DNA from: Harmothoe impar
Taxonomy: Eukaryota > Annelida > Polychaeta > Phyllodocida > Polynoidae
DNA length: 64,000 nt
NCBI GenBank assembly: GCA_947462335.1
Contig: OX381709.1
Location: 66,394,609-66,458,608 of the forward strand
Direction of reading: 5' to 3'
Shown here: positions 53,993 through 64,000 of the stretch, one piece after another
Layout of the letters: every line of letters begins with the position of its first letter
How positions within the stretch are numbered: the first letter of the stretch is position 1
The notes under the pieces: generated by a model
The model's input: the letters and a program-made list of their open reading frames with translations, nothing else
Told to the model about the DNA's origin: nothing
The model's database searches: none
Position numbers and translations under genes: made by a program

Positions 53993-54889
53993 CTGGAAGA
54001 GGAAAAAAATATGAACATTATAATAGATGGAAATCTATCCTTAGATCTGCGCTATTTATTTTGATAAATAGGCCTACCGCTGCCTCAACAACTACCATAA
54101 CTATCCATATATTACTAGTAGTAGTACAGGTGTGTGAATCTCCCCTCCCCACCACCCCACCTATTTTATAGCCTATTATTTGTGGACTATGGAACAGAGG
54201 GCGCTAAGTAGGTGTTCCCCCGCCCTACTGCCCCTAGAATGATAGATCGTAAAGACTCGAACTGACTTTATTTTATTTTAATAAGGGTGAGGTGGGGGTT
54301 CTCGACTAATTGAGTCAATTTTTATTGAGCTTTCAACCTCGCTCTTTGCCACACAGCTAGGTTCTCGACCTACCCCCACCTCTCCGCAAACCAGAGCTGG
54401 CAGAAGCCACCAATTTTAGAAAGTTAAAATAGATCTAGGCTACCTACCATAGTTTGTAGAGCGATCATCGTGGAATTGTGTGATGGCTTGGAACAAGATA
54501 ACTTATATCCAAGTAGACTTATGTCACAATCTAGTCAAAAACTAGAATATAACTGGGAAATAAGCCTATTTCACTGCTTACTGTAGATACCGTGGTGTGT
54601 GTCTGTTGTCTAAGTAAGCAATTCTGCCTGGAACATAGCAACCAATGTGGCATAGCAACTCTGACATAGCAACCCTATCAGGTAACCATGCCATGGCGTC
54701 CTTGGTAACTATGCAACACAGCTCTGTATTCAAATATCTTTTTTTTTGGTCAATATCTACCTTATTTAAAGGATACTTTGCAACAGGACACAGGGCCTGT
54801 ATATTTAAAGACTGCCCTTTCTTCTGATATGATCCAAGGATTGGTATATTAGGCGGGGAAGGCACTCATCAGACTCAAGAGGCAGTGCC
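53993..54889. other. Presumed intron or 5' region of the Pro-rich repeat gene
   Basis: No exon I can support. It includes a T-rich splice-acceptor tract at its left edge and several short open frames on the minus strand. A 28-codon minus ORF starting with ATG at 54889-54891 could be a first exon, but no good in-frame donor follows before its stop. Confidence 0.4.
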
Positions 54890-56166
<1,277 letters not shown>

Positions 56167-56399
56167 CAAGTAACATTATCTACTGTAGCGGTAATCGCGA
56201 CTTCTCGTTGTGTTCTCGCTCGAAAATAGGTTACTGTTCGGACCGCTAGGATGGTGTTAACACTGAGTTAAGGACAGATGACAACAAATAGACTTACAGT
56301 TCAATACTCTTTATTGCTGGTAGTAAAATGTCATAGTTCACACAAAAATATATAAGTAGATGTAATAGGTCTATACCAAAATATAGTTATCTGTTAAAA

Positions 56400-56570
56400 T
56401 TAGCATAGCCGCTTGGGTAGGCAATGTGTAAAGCTTAATAAAAATAGCCGCTTGGGTAGGCTATGTGAATTTAGTGGAGAAATATAGCCGCTTGGGTAGG
56501 CTATAGAAATGTCTTGACTTCTAAAGAATATCTTAGGAATTTATCTACCTCAGCCGCTTGGGTAGGCTTA
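56400..56570. repeat. Short tandem motif within LTR (AGCCGCTTGGGTAGGC)
   Basis: Four copies of AGCCGCTTGGGTAGGC spaced 45-70 bp apart, near the poly(A) end of the LTR. The second LTR has the same array at 60056-60226. Confidence 0.85.
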
Positions 56571-56687
56571 GAAATGTGTATGTTGCACGGGATATCAAAC
56601 CAACAGTTTTAATCGTTATTCCTGCACTGTCAACTAACCAGTAGCGAAGTGCTTCCGTCCAACGTCCAACAAGTGGGTGTCGAGAGA

Positions 56688-57140
56688 TGAAGATTTATCC
56701 AACCAGTGGATGACAGCAGAAGGTAGAGTCCAACCAGTGGACCACAGAAATAGGTAGAGTCCAACAAGTGGATCACAGGAAAAGGTAGAGTCCAACCAGT
56801 GGACTATAGAAAAAGGGTTTGAACCCAACCAGTGGATCACAGTGAAAGGGGGGGTCCAACAAGTGGACTATAGAAAAGGGTAGAATCCAACAAGTGGATC
56901 ACAGGGAAAAGTAGAATCCAACAAGTGGATCACAGGAAAATGTAGAGTCCAACAAGTGGACTATAGAAAAGTAGAATCCAACCAGTGGATCACAGGAAAA
57001 GAATCCAACCAGTGGATCCAGGTAGAGAAGAAGCTCCAACAAGTGGAGGCCTGGTGGTGAAGATGCTCCAACCAGTGGAGCCTGATGGTGAAGATGCTCC
57101 AACTAGTGGAGCCTGGTGGTGAAGATGCTCCAACTAGTGG
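56688..57140. repeat. Degenerate minisatellite within LTR (CCAACAAGTGGA type)
   Basis: About fourteen imperfect units built on TCCAAC(A/C)AGTGGA, spaced roughly 28-35 bp, lying just downstream of the LTR TATA box in element orientation. The second copy is at 60344-60796. Open frames through this array are repeat artefacts. Confidence 0.85.
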
Positions 57141-57927
57141 AGGCCTGGAGATGGTGTTGCAGTGAGAGCCCAACAGGTTCTGCCTGAGTTGCTCCTCAGC
57201 TGGCTTATATAGGAGGGCCCAGGGAGGAGCTGGGCCCTGATTGGCTGAGGGGGATTGGAGGCTATTTTGCAATGGTAATACACAAAATGGCTAAATTTAT
57301 GATAAAATAAGTTGTTGCATTAGAATCTATGGTCCCAAAAACGGGTAAAATAAATGTTGAATGGGCCAAATCTGTGCTCTAAAGGCTAAAATCAAGCACT
57401 GTCACTGGGACTGGCAAGCATGGCCAAAGCATGTGGATTCTAGTGATTTCTATTGAAAAGACTCACTCCCAAACTGGCCCAAAATACACTAGTTTATAAT
57501 AAAGTTTGCACAGTCAATCTTATATGATAAGATGTATGAATGTGTGCTCTATAAGAGTTGGTAATAAGATGTAAAGATGCATGTGCATGTAAAGTGTGAT
57601 TTGAAGAAAACTAGTACTGGTATGGTTTGTTATGATTGAATGAGTAACAAACCAAGCTGGGTTTGTCAGTGTGAAAATGTCAGTGCCAGGAGATCGCTCA
57701 TAACTCAAGAACCAGGCCACATATCAACATGATCTCTTGGATTTGCACAGATAACTATCCTACCTAGTTCCCTAGGCAAGCACAAGTCTGTACTATGAGT
57801 AGTTTTTGTTCTATGAGGTCTCCAACATAAGATTACGGACATCGCGGCATCGGCGACCATAGTTCCGATTTTTGACACTGGTGGCGCCGGTGGCGCCAGT
57901 GGCGCCACCTGACGGCAAATCGCCACA

Positions 57928-57940
57928 CCGACCCCTTCTT
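57928..57940 (-). other. Polypurine tract of the LTR element
   Basis: AAGAAGGGGTCGG on the minus strand directly abuts the TG that opens the 3' LTR, the expected position for plus-strand DNA priming. Confidence 0.6.
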
Positions 57941-59136
57941 GAAAAGATGCGACCCCGCATCTGTGGCCCCAAATTTTAAGAATAACCTCATGAAACATAA
58001 AACAAAAATCTATATAAGAAAAAAATAATAAAACTCTTAGAAAGAATTTGTCAAAGCAAATCTCTATAAAAAGCTCTTGGAAAGATTCCGACAAAAATAA
58101 ATCTATGAAAAAGCTCTTTGAAACACTGACAAAAATAAATCTCTTTGAAAAAGCTCTTTGAAACACTGACAAAAATAAATCTCTTTGAAAAAGCACTTGG
58201 AAACACTGACAATAATTGATCTCTATGAAAAAGCACGAAAATGTTGGTTTCAGTAGGATGAACTTCCCCAACTTGATTTTGAGTCCACAACTTCCTTCGG
58301 CCACAACGTTCTACTCTGAACTAGGGTGTGAAAGGTGTTGCAGAAGGTGACATGCATACTGTTATCCAGGCACGCCTGGCAGTCTGCACGTGACTTGTAG
58401 TCCATCTCAGATGTTCCACAACATCAGAAACACCGTCTTAGAGGTCCCCACCTTCCTGCATAAAGAGTGACATGCAGCACTGCCATACTGGGAATGCTCT
58501 ACCCGACAGCCCACAATGTCAGAACTCCAGCTTTCTGAGCTACTCTCTTTTGCAAAAAGGTGACACACAGCACTGCCCTACTGGGTAATCCCCTGACAGC
58601 CTGTGTGTGACATGTGCCACTGTCACTGACTCTACTCTCTTATTCAAGTCTGGCGACAGCACACAATGCCAAAACCAATGACCTGATGATTTCTCTCCTC
58701 TGCCACACATTTCCCTAGGTTTACTCTGGATAGGTGTCCAAATAGTGTTGGCCGGTTTTCAGTCTCAGTTTCTAAAATGTCATCTCGAATCCATCCATAT
58801 TGTCTGTGTTGTCTTCCAAATTAACCATCTCAAGGTACTAAACATAAAGGGTCATTCATGGAGTAAGTACCAGAAGTCTGTAACAGGGAGGATGCCAGCC
58901 AGAGTGTTTTCGTCCATTCCATGGTGATCGCACCATCAATGTCCTAGAGACCTGTTGGCACAGGGGATAACCGTCTCCTCTCTGTCCCGCATTCCGTATG
59001 GCACCACCTCCGGTATCATTTGCAATGTTGCATCGGTGTGAAGAAGGGTGGCACGTCCTTTGATTGGTGAATGGGTATCACACCATTCAAAGGACATAAC
59101 CAAAGTTGTCGTCATCTTGTGGGCTGACCCAACATC
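57941..59136. repeat. Non-coding internal region of the LTR element
   Basis: Downstream of gag in element orientation. It holds a tandem array of about 40-bp units (58,060-58,240) and diverged copies of a block with GTGACA, CAGCACTGCC and TACTGGG (58,320-58,700). Minus ORFs running through the array have no recognisable domain. Confidence 0.6.
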
Positions 59137-59685
59137 TTAAGAGTTTAGAGGCAGGTCAGCAGGGCACAGGGTCGCCCAGTCATCCGAATCAATTGTCACT
59201 TTCCCAGCAGAATCATCATGGCTTGCTATTCTTCTCTCTGTGCACTCATTGGCGTAGTGTCCATACTCTTGGCATACAAAGCACTTGACTCTCGATTTCC
59301 GCCGATGCGGTTTCTCGGGGTCACGCCTAGGCGAATGAGCACACTCAGACTTATCCGGACGAGCACTTACAGCAAGGTGGAGGAAGTGACGTAGCAAAGC
59401 AACCAGCTCGGAGTTGCAATGGCAGTGTACCGGGTCCTTGGCCTTCTTCTGCGGGGGCTTATCTTTCCTTCGGGAAAGCTGTCCAGACCTCGGTCTCGGG
59501 CCCATCTTGTTCACAGTGGTAGGAGTACTTGGGTTGTACGCGATGCTGGAGGTCACTCTAACATTGTCTTCACCAATAGGCTTAGACAAAGATAGAGGAG
59601 AAGTGTTCTGCTGTGTCTCAGATGAGTTAGAATAGGGTATAAAAAGGCTCTTAAAAGCAGTGAGACTCTTTCTCAGGAAATCCAT
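59137..59685 (-). CDS. Gag-like protein with CCHC zinc knuckle (retrotransposon)
   Basis: 182-residue ORF starting with ATG in good context (G at -3, G at +4). Residues 60-133 are very basic. One retroviral-type zinc knuckle C-x2-C-x4-H-x4-C lies at 135-148 (CFVCQEYGHYANEC), which would bind RNA during packaging. A recognisable capsid major-homology region was not seen, so this may be a reduced gag. It is the only protein encoded in the element. Confidence 0.8.
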   Translation of the reverse strand: MDFLRKSLTAFKSLFIPYSNSSETQQNTSPLSLSKPIGEDNVRVTSSIAYNPSTPTTVNKMGPRPRSGQLSRRKDKPPQKKAKDPVHCHCNSELVALLRHFLHLAVSARPDKSECAHSPRRDPEKPHRRKSRVKCFVCQEYGHYANECTERRIASHDDSAGKVTIDSDDWATLCPADLPLNS

Positions 59686-59815
59686 GACTGCTGTGTAATC
59701 TGTTTTTGGAAAAGTGTGTCTGTACTTACTACCTCAGACCAAACTGAAACCTTTATCCCCAAAAGAAAATGAACTACTAAATGTTACTCAAATGTCCTCA
59801 ATCAGTGTGACTTAA

Positions 59816-59835
59816 CCATCCTGGTCACGGCACCA
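59816..59835 (-). other. Primer-binding site, tRNA-His-like
   Basis: Four bases after the 5' LTR on the minus strand: TGGTGCCGTGAC followed by CAGGAT. The first 12 bases complement the 3' end of a typical animal tRNA-His (acceptor strand TCACGGC plus ACCA), with two mismatches further on. Confidence 0.65.
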
Positions 59836-59839
59836 TAAA

Positions 59840-61583
59840 TGTAGCGGTAATCGCGACTTCTCGTTGTGTTCTCGCTCGAAAATAGGTTACTGTTCGGACC
59901 GCTAGGATGGTGTTAACACTGAGTTAAGGACAGATGACAACAAATAGACTTACAGTTCAATACTCTTTATTGCTGGTAGTAAAATGTCATAGTTCACACA
60001 AAAATATATAAGTAGATGTAATAGGTCTATACCAAAATATAGTTATCTGTTAAAATTAGCATAGCCGCTTGGGTAGGCAATGTGTAAAGCTTAATAAAAA
60101 TAGCCGCTTGGGTAGGCTATGTGAATTTAGTGGAGAAATATAGCCGCTTGGGTAGGCTATAGAAATGTCTTGACTTCTAAAGAATATCTTAGGAATTTAT
60201 CTACCTCAGCCGCTTGGGTAGGCTTAGAAATGTGTATGTTGCACGGGATATCAAACCAACAGTTTTAATCGTTATTCCTGCACTGTCAACTAACCAGTAG
60301 CGAAGTGCTTCCGTCCAACGTCCAACAAGTGGGTGTCGAGAGATGAAGATTTATCCAACCAGTGGATGACAGCAGAAGGTAGAGTCCAACCAGTGGACCA
60401 CAGAAATAGGTAGAGTCCAACAAGTGGATCACAGGAAAAGGTAGAGTCCAACCAGTGGACTATAGAAAAAGGGTTTGAACCCAACCAGTGGATCACAGTG
60501 AAAGGGGGGGTCCAACAAGTGGACTATAGAAAAGGGTAGAATCCAACAAGTGGATCACAGGGAAAAGTAGAATCCAACAAGTGGATCACAGGAAAATGTA
60601 GAGTCCAACAAGTGGACTATAGAAAAGTAGAATCCAACCAGTGGATCACAGGAAAAGAATCCAACCAGTGGATCCAGGTAGAGAAGAAGCTCCAACAAGT
60701 GGAGGCCTGGTGGTGAAGATGCTCCAACCAGTGGAGCCTGATGGTGAAGATGCTCCAACTAGTGGAGCCTGGTGGTGAAGATGCTCCAACTAGTGGAGGC
60801 CTGGAGATGGTGTTGCAGTGAGAGCCCAACAGGTTCTGCCTGAGTTGCTCCTCAGCTGGCTTATATAGGAGGGCCCAGGGAGGAGCTGGGCCCTGATTGG
60901 CTGAGGGGGATTGGAGGCTATTTTGCAATGGTAATACACAAAATGGCTAAATTTATGATAAAATAAGTTGTTGCATTAGAATCTATGGTCCCAAAAACGG
61001 GTAAAATAAATGTTGAATGGGCCAAATCTGTGCTCTAAAGGCTAAAATCAAGCACTGTCACTGGGACTGGCAAGCATGGCCAAAGCATGTGGATTCTAGT
61101 GATTTCTATTGAAAAGACTCACTCCCAAACTGGCCCAAAATACACTAGTTTATAATAAAGTTTGCACAGTCAATCTTATATGATAAGATGTATGAATGTG
61201 TGCTCTATAAGAGTTGGTAATAAGATGTAAAGATGCATGTGCATGTAAAGTGTGATTTGAAGAAAACTAGTACTGGTATGGTTTGTTATGATTGAATGAG
61301 TAACAAACCAAGCTGGGTTTGTCAGTGTGAAAATGTCAGTGCCAGGAGATCGCTCATAACTCAAGAACCAGGCCACATATCAACATGATCTCTTGGATTT
61401 GCACAGATAACTATCCTACCTAGTTCCCTAGGCAAGCACAAGTCTGTACTATGAGTAGTTTTTGTTCTATGAGGTCTCCAACATAAGATTACGGACATCG
61501 CGGCATCGGCGACCATAGTTCCGATTTTTGACACTGGTGGCGCCGGTGGCGCCAGTGGCGCCACCTGACGGCAAATCGCCACA
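59840..61583 (-). repeat. 5' LTR of the gag-only element
   Basis: 1,744 bp. In element orientation it carries a CCAAT box (plus 60896-60900), a TATATAAG TATA box (plus 60860-60867) about 30 bp farther on, and AATAAA (plus 59966-59971), in U3-R-U5 order. It ends CTACA next to the primer-binding site. Confidence 0.93.
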
Positions 61584-61618
61584 CTACCAATACCCCCTGT
61601 GATACCCTTTCATGAGAA

Positions 61619-61624
61619 AATAAA
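61619..61624 (+). terminator. Displaced original poly(A) signal of MRM2 (candidate)
   Basis: AATAAA 35 bp beyond the right LTR boundary. Without the insertion it would lie about 50 nt downstream of the MRM2 stop, a plausible short 3' UTR. Confidence 0.45.
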
Positions 61625-63170
61625 ATATGAAAAAAAAACGATATCCACAGGCGTTGTGATTCACCTCAAACTATTTAATGGTTTGATGACATGTTGATTA
61701 AAATGTTTAATACATAAATTTTCATAGTTGCTGCTTTATGTTATACCAAACGGAAAGACAACACAAGGGGAAATCAAAACTATTTTTTGTTTGTTTTATT
61801 TAAGTATAAAGTTAAAAATATAGCGTTTACATTGTGTATACATTTTACTTAGGTACCTAGCCTGGAATGTATCTGAAAGATGGCTTTGTCACAAAACCAT
61901 GGCCGATAATATAACGTATGATATTAAAGTAGCATGTATATAAAATATTTTTTCTTTGTGAATCTCCATTTATGTAGTAGATATAGTACAACCAGAACCC
62001 TGTGTGCATTATATGCGTTTTAATAAGCACCCACTATGGATTTAGATCTAAGGCCTTATTACCACGGTGTTTATACATGACACTTATTCAAGATATAAAT
62101 TTAGTGCCCAAGGAATGTTCAAGACTCCTCTATTCCCAGCGCATATATATACATGTACGAGAGGGGCGCATATTTAAAACGTGCTTAAAACGCGATGGTA
62201 TGGTAGCCGCAGTCAAGGCTGATCACAACTCGGAAACGAGTGTACACAGCAATGCCTGAGGCTAGTATATAATGCATATAATATTACAGGGCCGTGGTAG
62301 TACTATATCGCACTTATACCAGAGCATACAAAATCGTACCCGATAAATACAGTACTTTTATTTTCATTTTGCCCTCAGTCAACTGTGGTACACTTATAAA
62401 CAAAACATAGCAGGATGCCATCGGCGATTTCTTCCCCTTTCCCTCCAAAACTATACAATACTCTTCTTTGGTACACTCTGAACACAATACTTTTTTTTTT
62501 GTATAAAACGTATTCAATACTTCATAACAACAATATGGCAATAGCTCCTGTACTACATAATTGTATACCGGTATATATGATATAGCAATGGCATTTACAG
62601 AGATCTGTGAAAATAGCTTTATAAGTCACAATTGGTAACAAACACTGGCGAAGTTCAACTCACACATGTGGAGATACACACATGTACAGTACACACACGT
62701 ATTATCAAATGTGTCCTATGTAGATCAAAATCAGTAGACACAAACAAAGAAAGGTCTACTCAAGTCTCATATAAACGAATTATGCTATTGATTTTCGGTA
62801 GTACAGTATATGTGACTCTCATATCTAGTTACAAATCAGTAAAATCTGTCTAGATAAATTCAAGTATATCAGTAAATACCCTTAGTGTCTTTCCGTCAGT
62901 GTGCCTGCACAGCAGGCATGTAACTGTTTTTAAATTCATTTACATTCAGTCATATCTATCTTGAAATATTAAATGTAAAGGGAAAGATAGCAATGGACGG
63001 TTATGCTAGAAATGATATGTTTCATATAATATACAATACAATAGACGGCTGTCTATATAATGGATTCTCAACCGTACGTGCTTTGAATACAATAAGCACT
63101 TATATTTGACCATGAAACCCTTCGGCCGGGTGAATCGTCTGTGATAAAACTATCAGAAACAATGTAATAA
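61625..63170. other. AT-rich region, no gene identified
   Basis: Strongly AT-rich, with stop codons in all frames. It could be 3' UTR of a convergent minus-strand gene or plain intergenic sequence; nothing distinguishes these. Confidence 0.4.
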
Positions 63171-63563
63171 TTATGCACGTTTACAATTAATCCAGGGGGC
63201 CTTCCAAAGTCCTAACATAGGAGTATCTGGTAATAGTAGAGCCTGGAATCTCCACATGACTGGTTCACAATACACCTTGGCAATGGGTTTAGCAACCCCT
63301 AATGGGACACGGTGTCCTGGCAATGTATGGTGGTATTTTGGAATCCTCCATGCAATCAGCAGTAGGCCTTTTATTGAAGGGCTGCCTAGTGCCAAAACAT
63401 CGTCATGATGCATGAATGGCTTGCTGGGCACACCCCCAGTGTGAGTCCCAATGTATGGGCGGCTTCTAATACGTGGGCCATACGTGTTGTGATGATGAGC
63501 ACAGTGGACTAATACAGTAATGAAGGAATGAGATACTGGTTCTTGTACCAAATGAAGGTGCAT
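63171..63563 (-). CDS. Possible ORF, 130 residues, unrecognised
   Basis: Opens with ATG and is Pro/His/aromatic-rich with near-normal amino-acid balance, more protein-like than other chance ORFs nearby. An in-frame stop lies just upstream of the ATG. I see no domain and no strong splice signals. It may be a terminal exon of a convergent gene, a transposon remnant or chance. Confidence 0.2.
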   Translation of the reverse strand: MHLHLVQEPVSHSFITVLVHCAHHHNTYGPRIRSRPYIGTHTGGVPSKPFMHHDDVLALGSPSIKGLLLIAWRIPKYHHTLPGHRVPLGVAKPIAKVYCEPVMWRFQALLLPDTPMLGLWKAPWINCKRA

Positions 63564-64000
63564 GATTACTTAATGATATGCCTTTATATTTTCCATAGCA
63601 GTGTATTCCACCTCAGGGTCGACATCAAGTTGTGACAGGGACCTCTCCACTCGGCAGTATTTTCAGCACAATGTTTGGTGTCCGTAAGTGGAAGCTTCTT
63701 GGAAGTTGCTTCTTCAGCTGAAGTTAAATAACAATGCTATTAAAGATATATTTTAGTCAAATTGAAATCGTGGGTCAACATCAACATTCAAAGTTCATGA
63801 GATGAACATTCAATCAAAGATCGATGGGAGGTGTCATAAATCTATTCCAACCAGATTTTGAAAGCTTGTGCTTGACTATTCTTTTGAAAAGCCTTAATTT
63901 CTATTTTGGAGTGTGTGTGTGTTATCAAATCCATTTTAAAAGCAGCTCCATGTACACTGCAGTATTAGGTTGGAAATGTTCAGACCTCTGTGCGGCTTAC
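63564..64000. other. Right-edge sequence, nothing identified
   Basis: AT-rich with a short GT run near 63,913; no gene or repeat recognised. Confidence 0.4.

Larger units (their letters stand above)
56184..57927 (-). repeat. 3' LTR of the gag-only element
   Basis: 1,744 bp, offset 3,656 bp from the other LTR and apparently identical. CCAAT is at plus 57240-57244, TATATAAG at 57204-57211, AATAAA at 56310-56315. Its plus-strand left end starts 17 nt after the MRM2 stop codon. Confidence 0.93.
56184..61583 (-). mobile_element. Complete gag-only LTR retrotransposon (non-autonomous, TR-GAG-like)
   Basis: 5,400 bp flanked by the target duplication CTAC (56180-56183 and 61584-61587). Both LTRs are 1,744 bp, start TG and end CA, and look identical wherever I compared them, so insertion is recent. 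The element reads on the minus strand: 5' LTR 59840-61583, primer-binding site, gag ORF, polypurine tract, 3' LTR 56184-57927. The internal region (57928-59839, 1,912 bp) has no protease, reverse transcriptase or integrase, so it must be mobilised in trans by an autonomous relative. A 4-bp duplication would suit a Gypsy-type integrase, but the family is not determined. Confidence 0.93.

Noticed and set aside
52911..54014. 367-codon plus-strand ORF through the 51-bp repeats
   Set aside because: It is the antisense of the repeat exon. The minus strand has the splice acceptor, poly(A) signal and conserved degenerate units; the plus frame has no domain.
56634..57272. ORFs of 67-103 codons in the LTRs (twice)
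   Set aside because: They run through the CCAACAAGTGGA array, repeat identically in both LTRs and have no domain.

Overview
This is eukaryotic nuclear DNA from an animal, very probably a marine invertebrate. I cannot place it to phylum. The support is multi-exon genes with GT-AG and one GC-AG introns, a metazoan-only nuclear-receptor gene, a mitochondrial rRNA methyltransferase gene with a spliced intron, many minisatellites, palindromic MITEs, a LINE fragment, tRNA-derived SINE-like pieces and one complete LTR element. No bacterial-style gene packing, CRISPR array or rRNA gene was seen.

Layout. (1) 1-22,879, minus strand: a PNR/NR2E3-type nuclear receptor. I could place seven coding exons with compatible splice phases: start codon at 22,877-22,879, CtBP-type motif in exon 2, DNA-binding domain split over exons 3 and 4, hinge in exon 5, first part of the ligand-binding domain in exons 6 and 7. 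The last exon or exons lie off the left edge. Its introns hold most of the palindromic MITEs, a LINE fragment broken by a pogo-like MITE, and several minisatellites. (2) About 22,900-23,250: candidate core promoter of that gene. (3) About 23,300-52,400: a 29-kb stretch with no gene I can support. It contains CpG-rich islands with recurring short words (candidate regulatory elements upstream of the receptor) and large tandem arrays at 28.3-29.0, 39.2-40.0, 40.8-43.2 and 49.6-50.3 kb. (4) 52,829-53,992, minus: terminal coding exon of an unrecognised protein with a Cys cluster and twelve 17-residue Pro-rich repeats. (5) 55,009-56,166, plus: MRM2, divergent from (4), with a compact presumed bidirectional promoter between them carrying a perfect CRE. 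(6) 56,184-61,583: a complete gag-only LTR retrotransposon in minus orientation, inserted 17 bases after the MRM2 stop codon, with a 4-bp target duplication and apparently identical 1,744-bp LTRs. (7) 61,588-64,000: AT-rich sequence that includes the displaced original 3' flank of MRM2.

Functionally, the receptor is a DNA-binding transcriptional regulator (photoreceptor and neural identity in relatives) and the long gene-poor flank looks like its regulatory landscape. MRM2 is a housekeeping mitochondrial ribosome maturation enzyme. The strongest unusual items are the TTAA-flanked palindromic MITE family (eight copies, one split by a nested insertion), the gag-only LTR element in a 3' UTR, and the coding minisatellite exon that is open on both strands.
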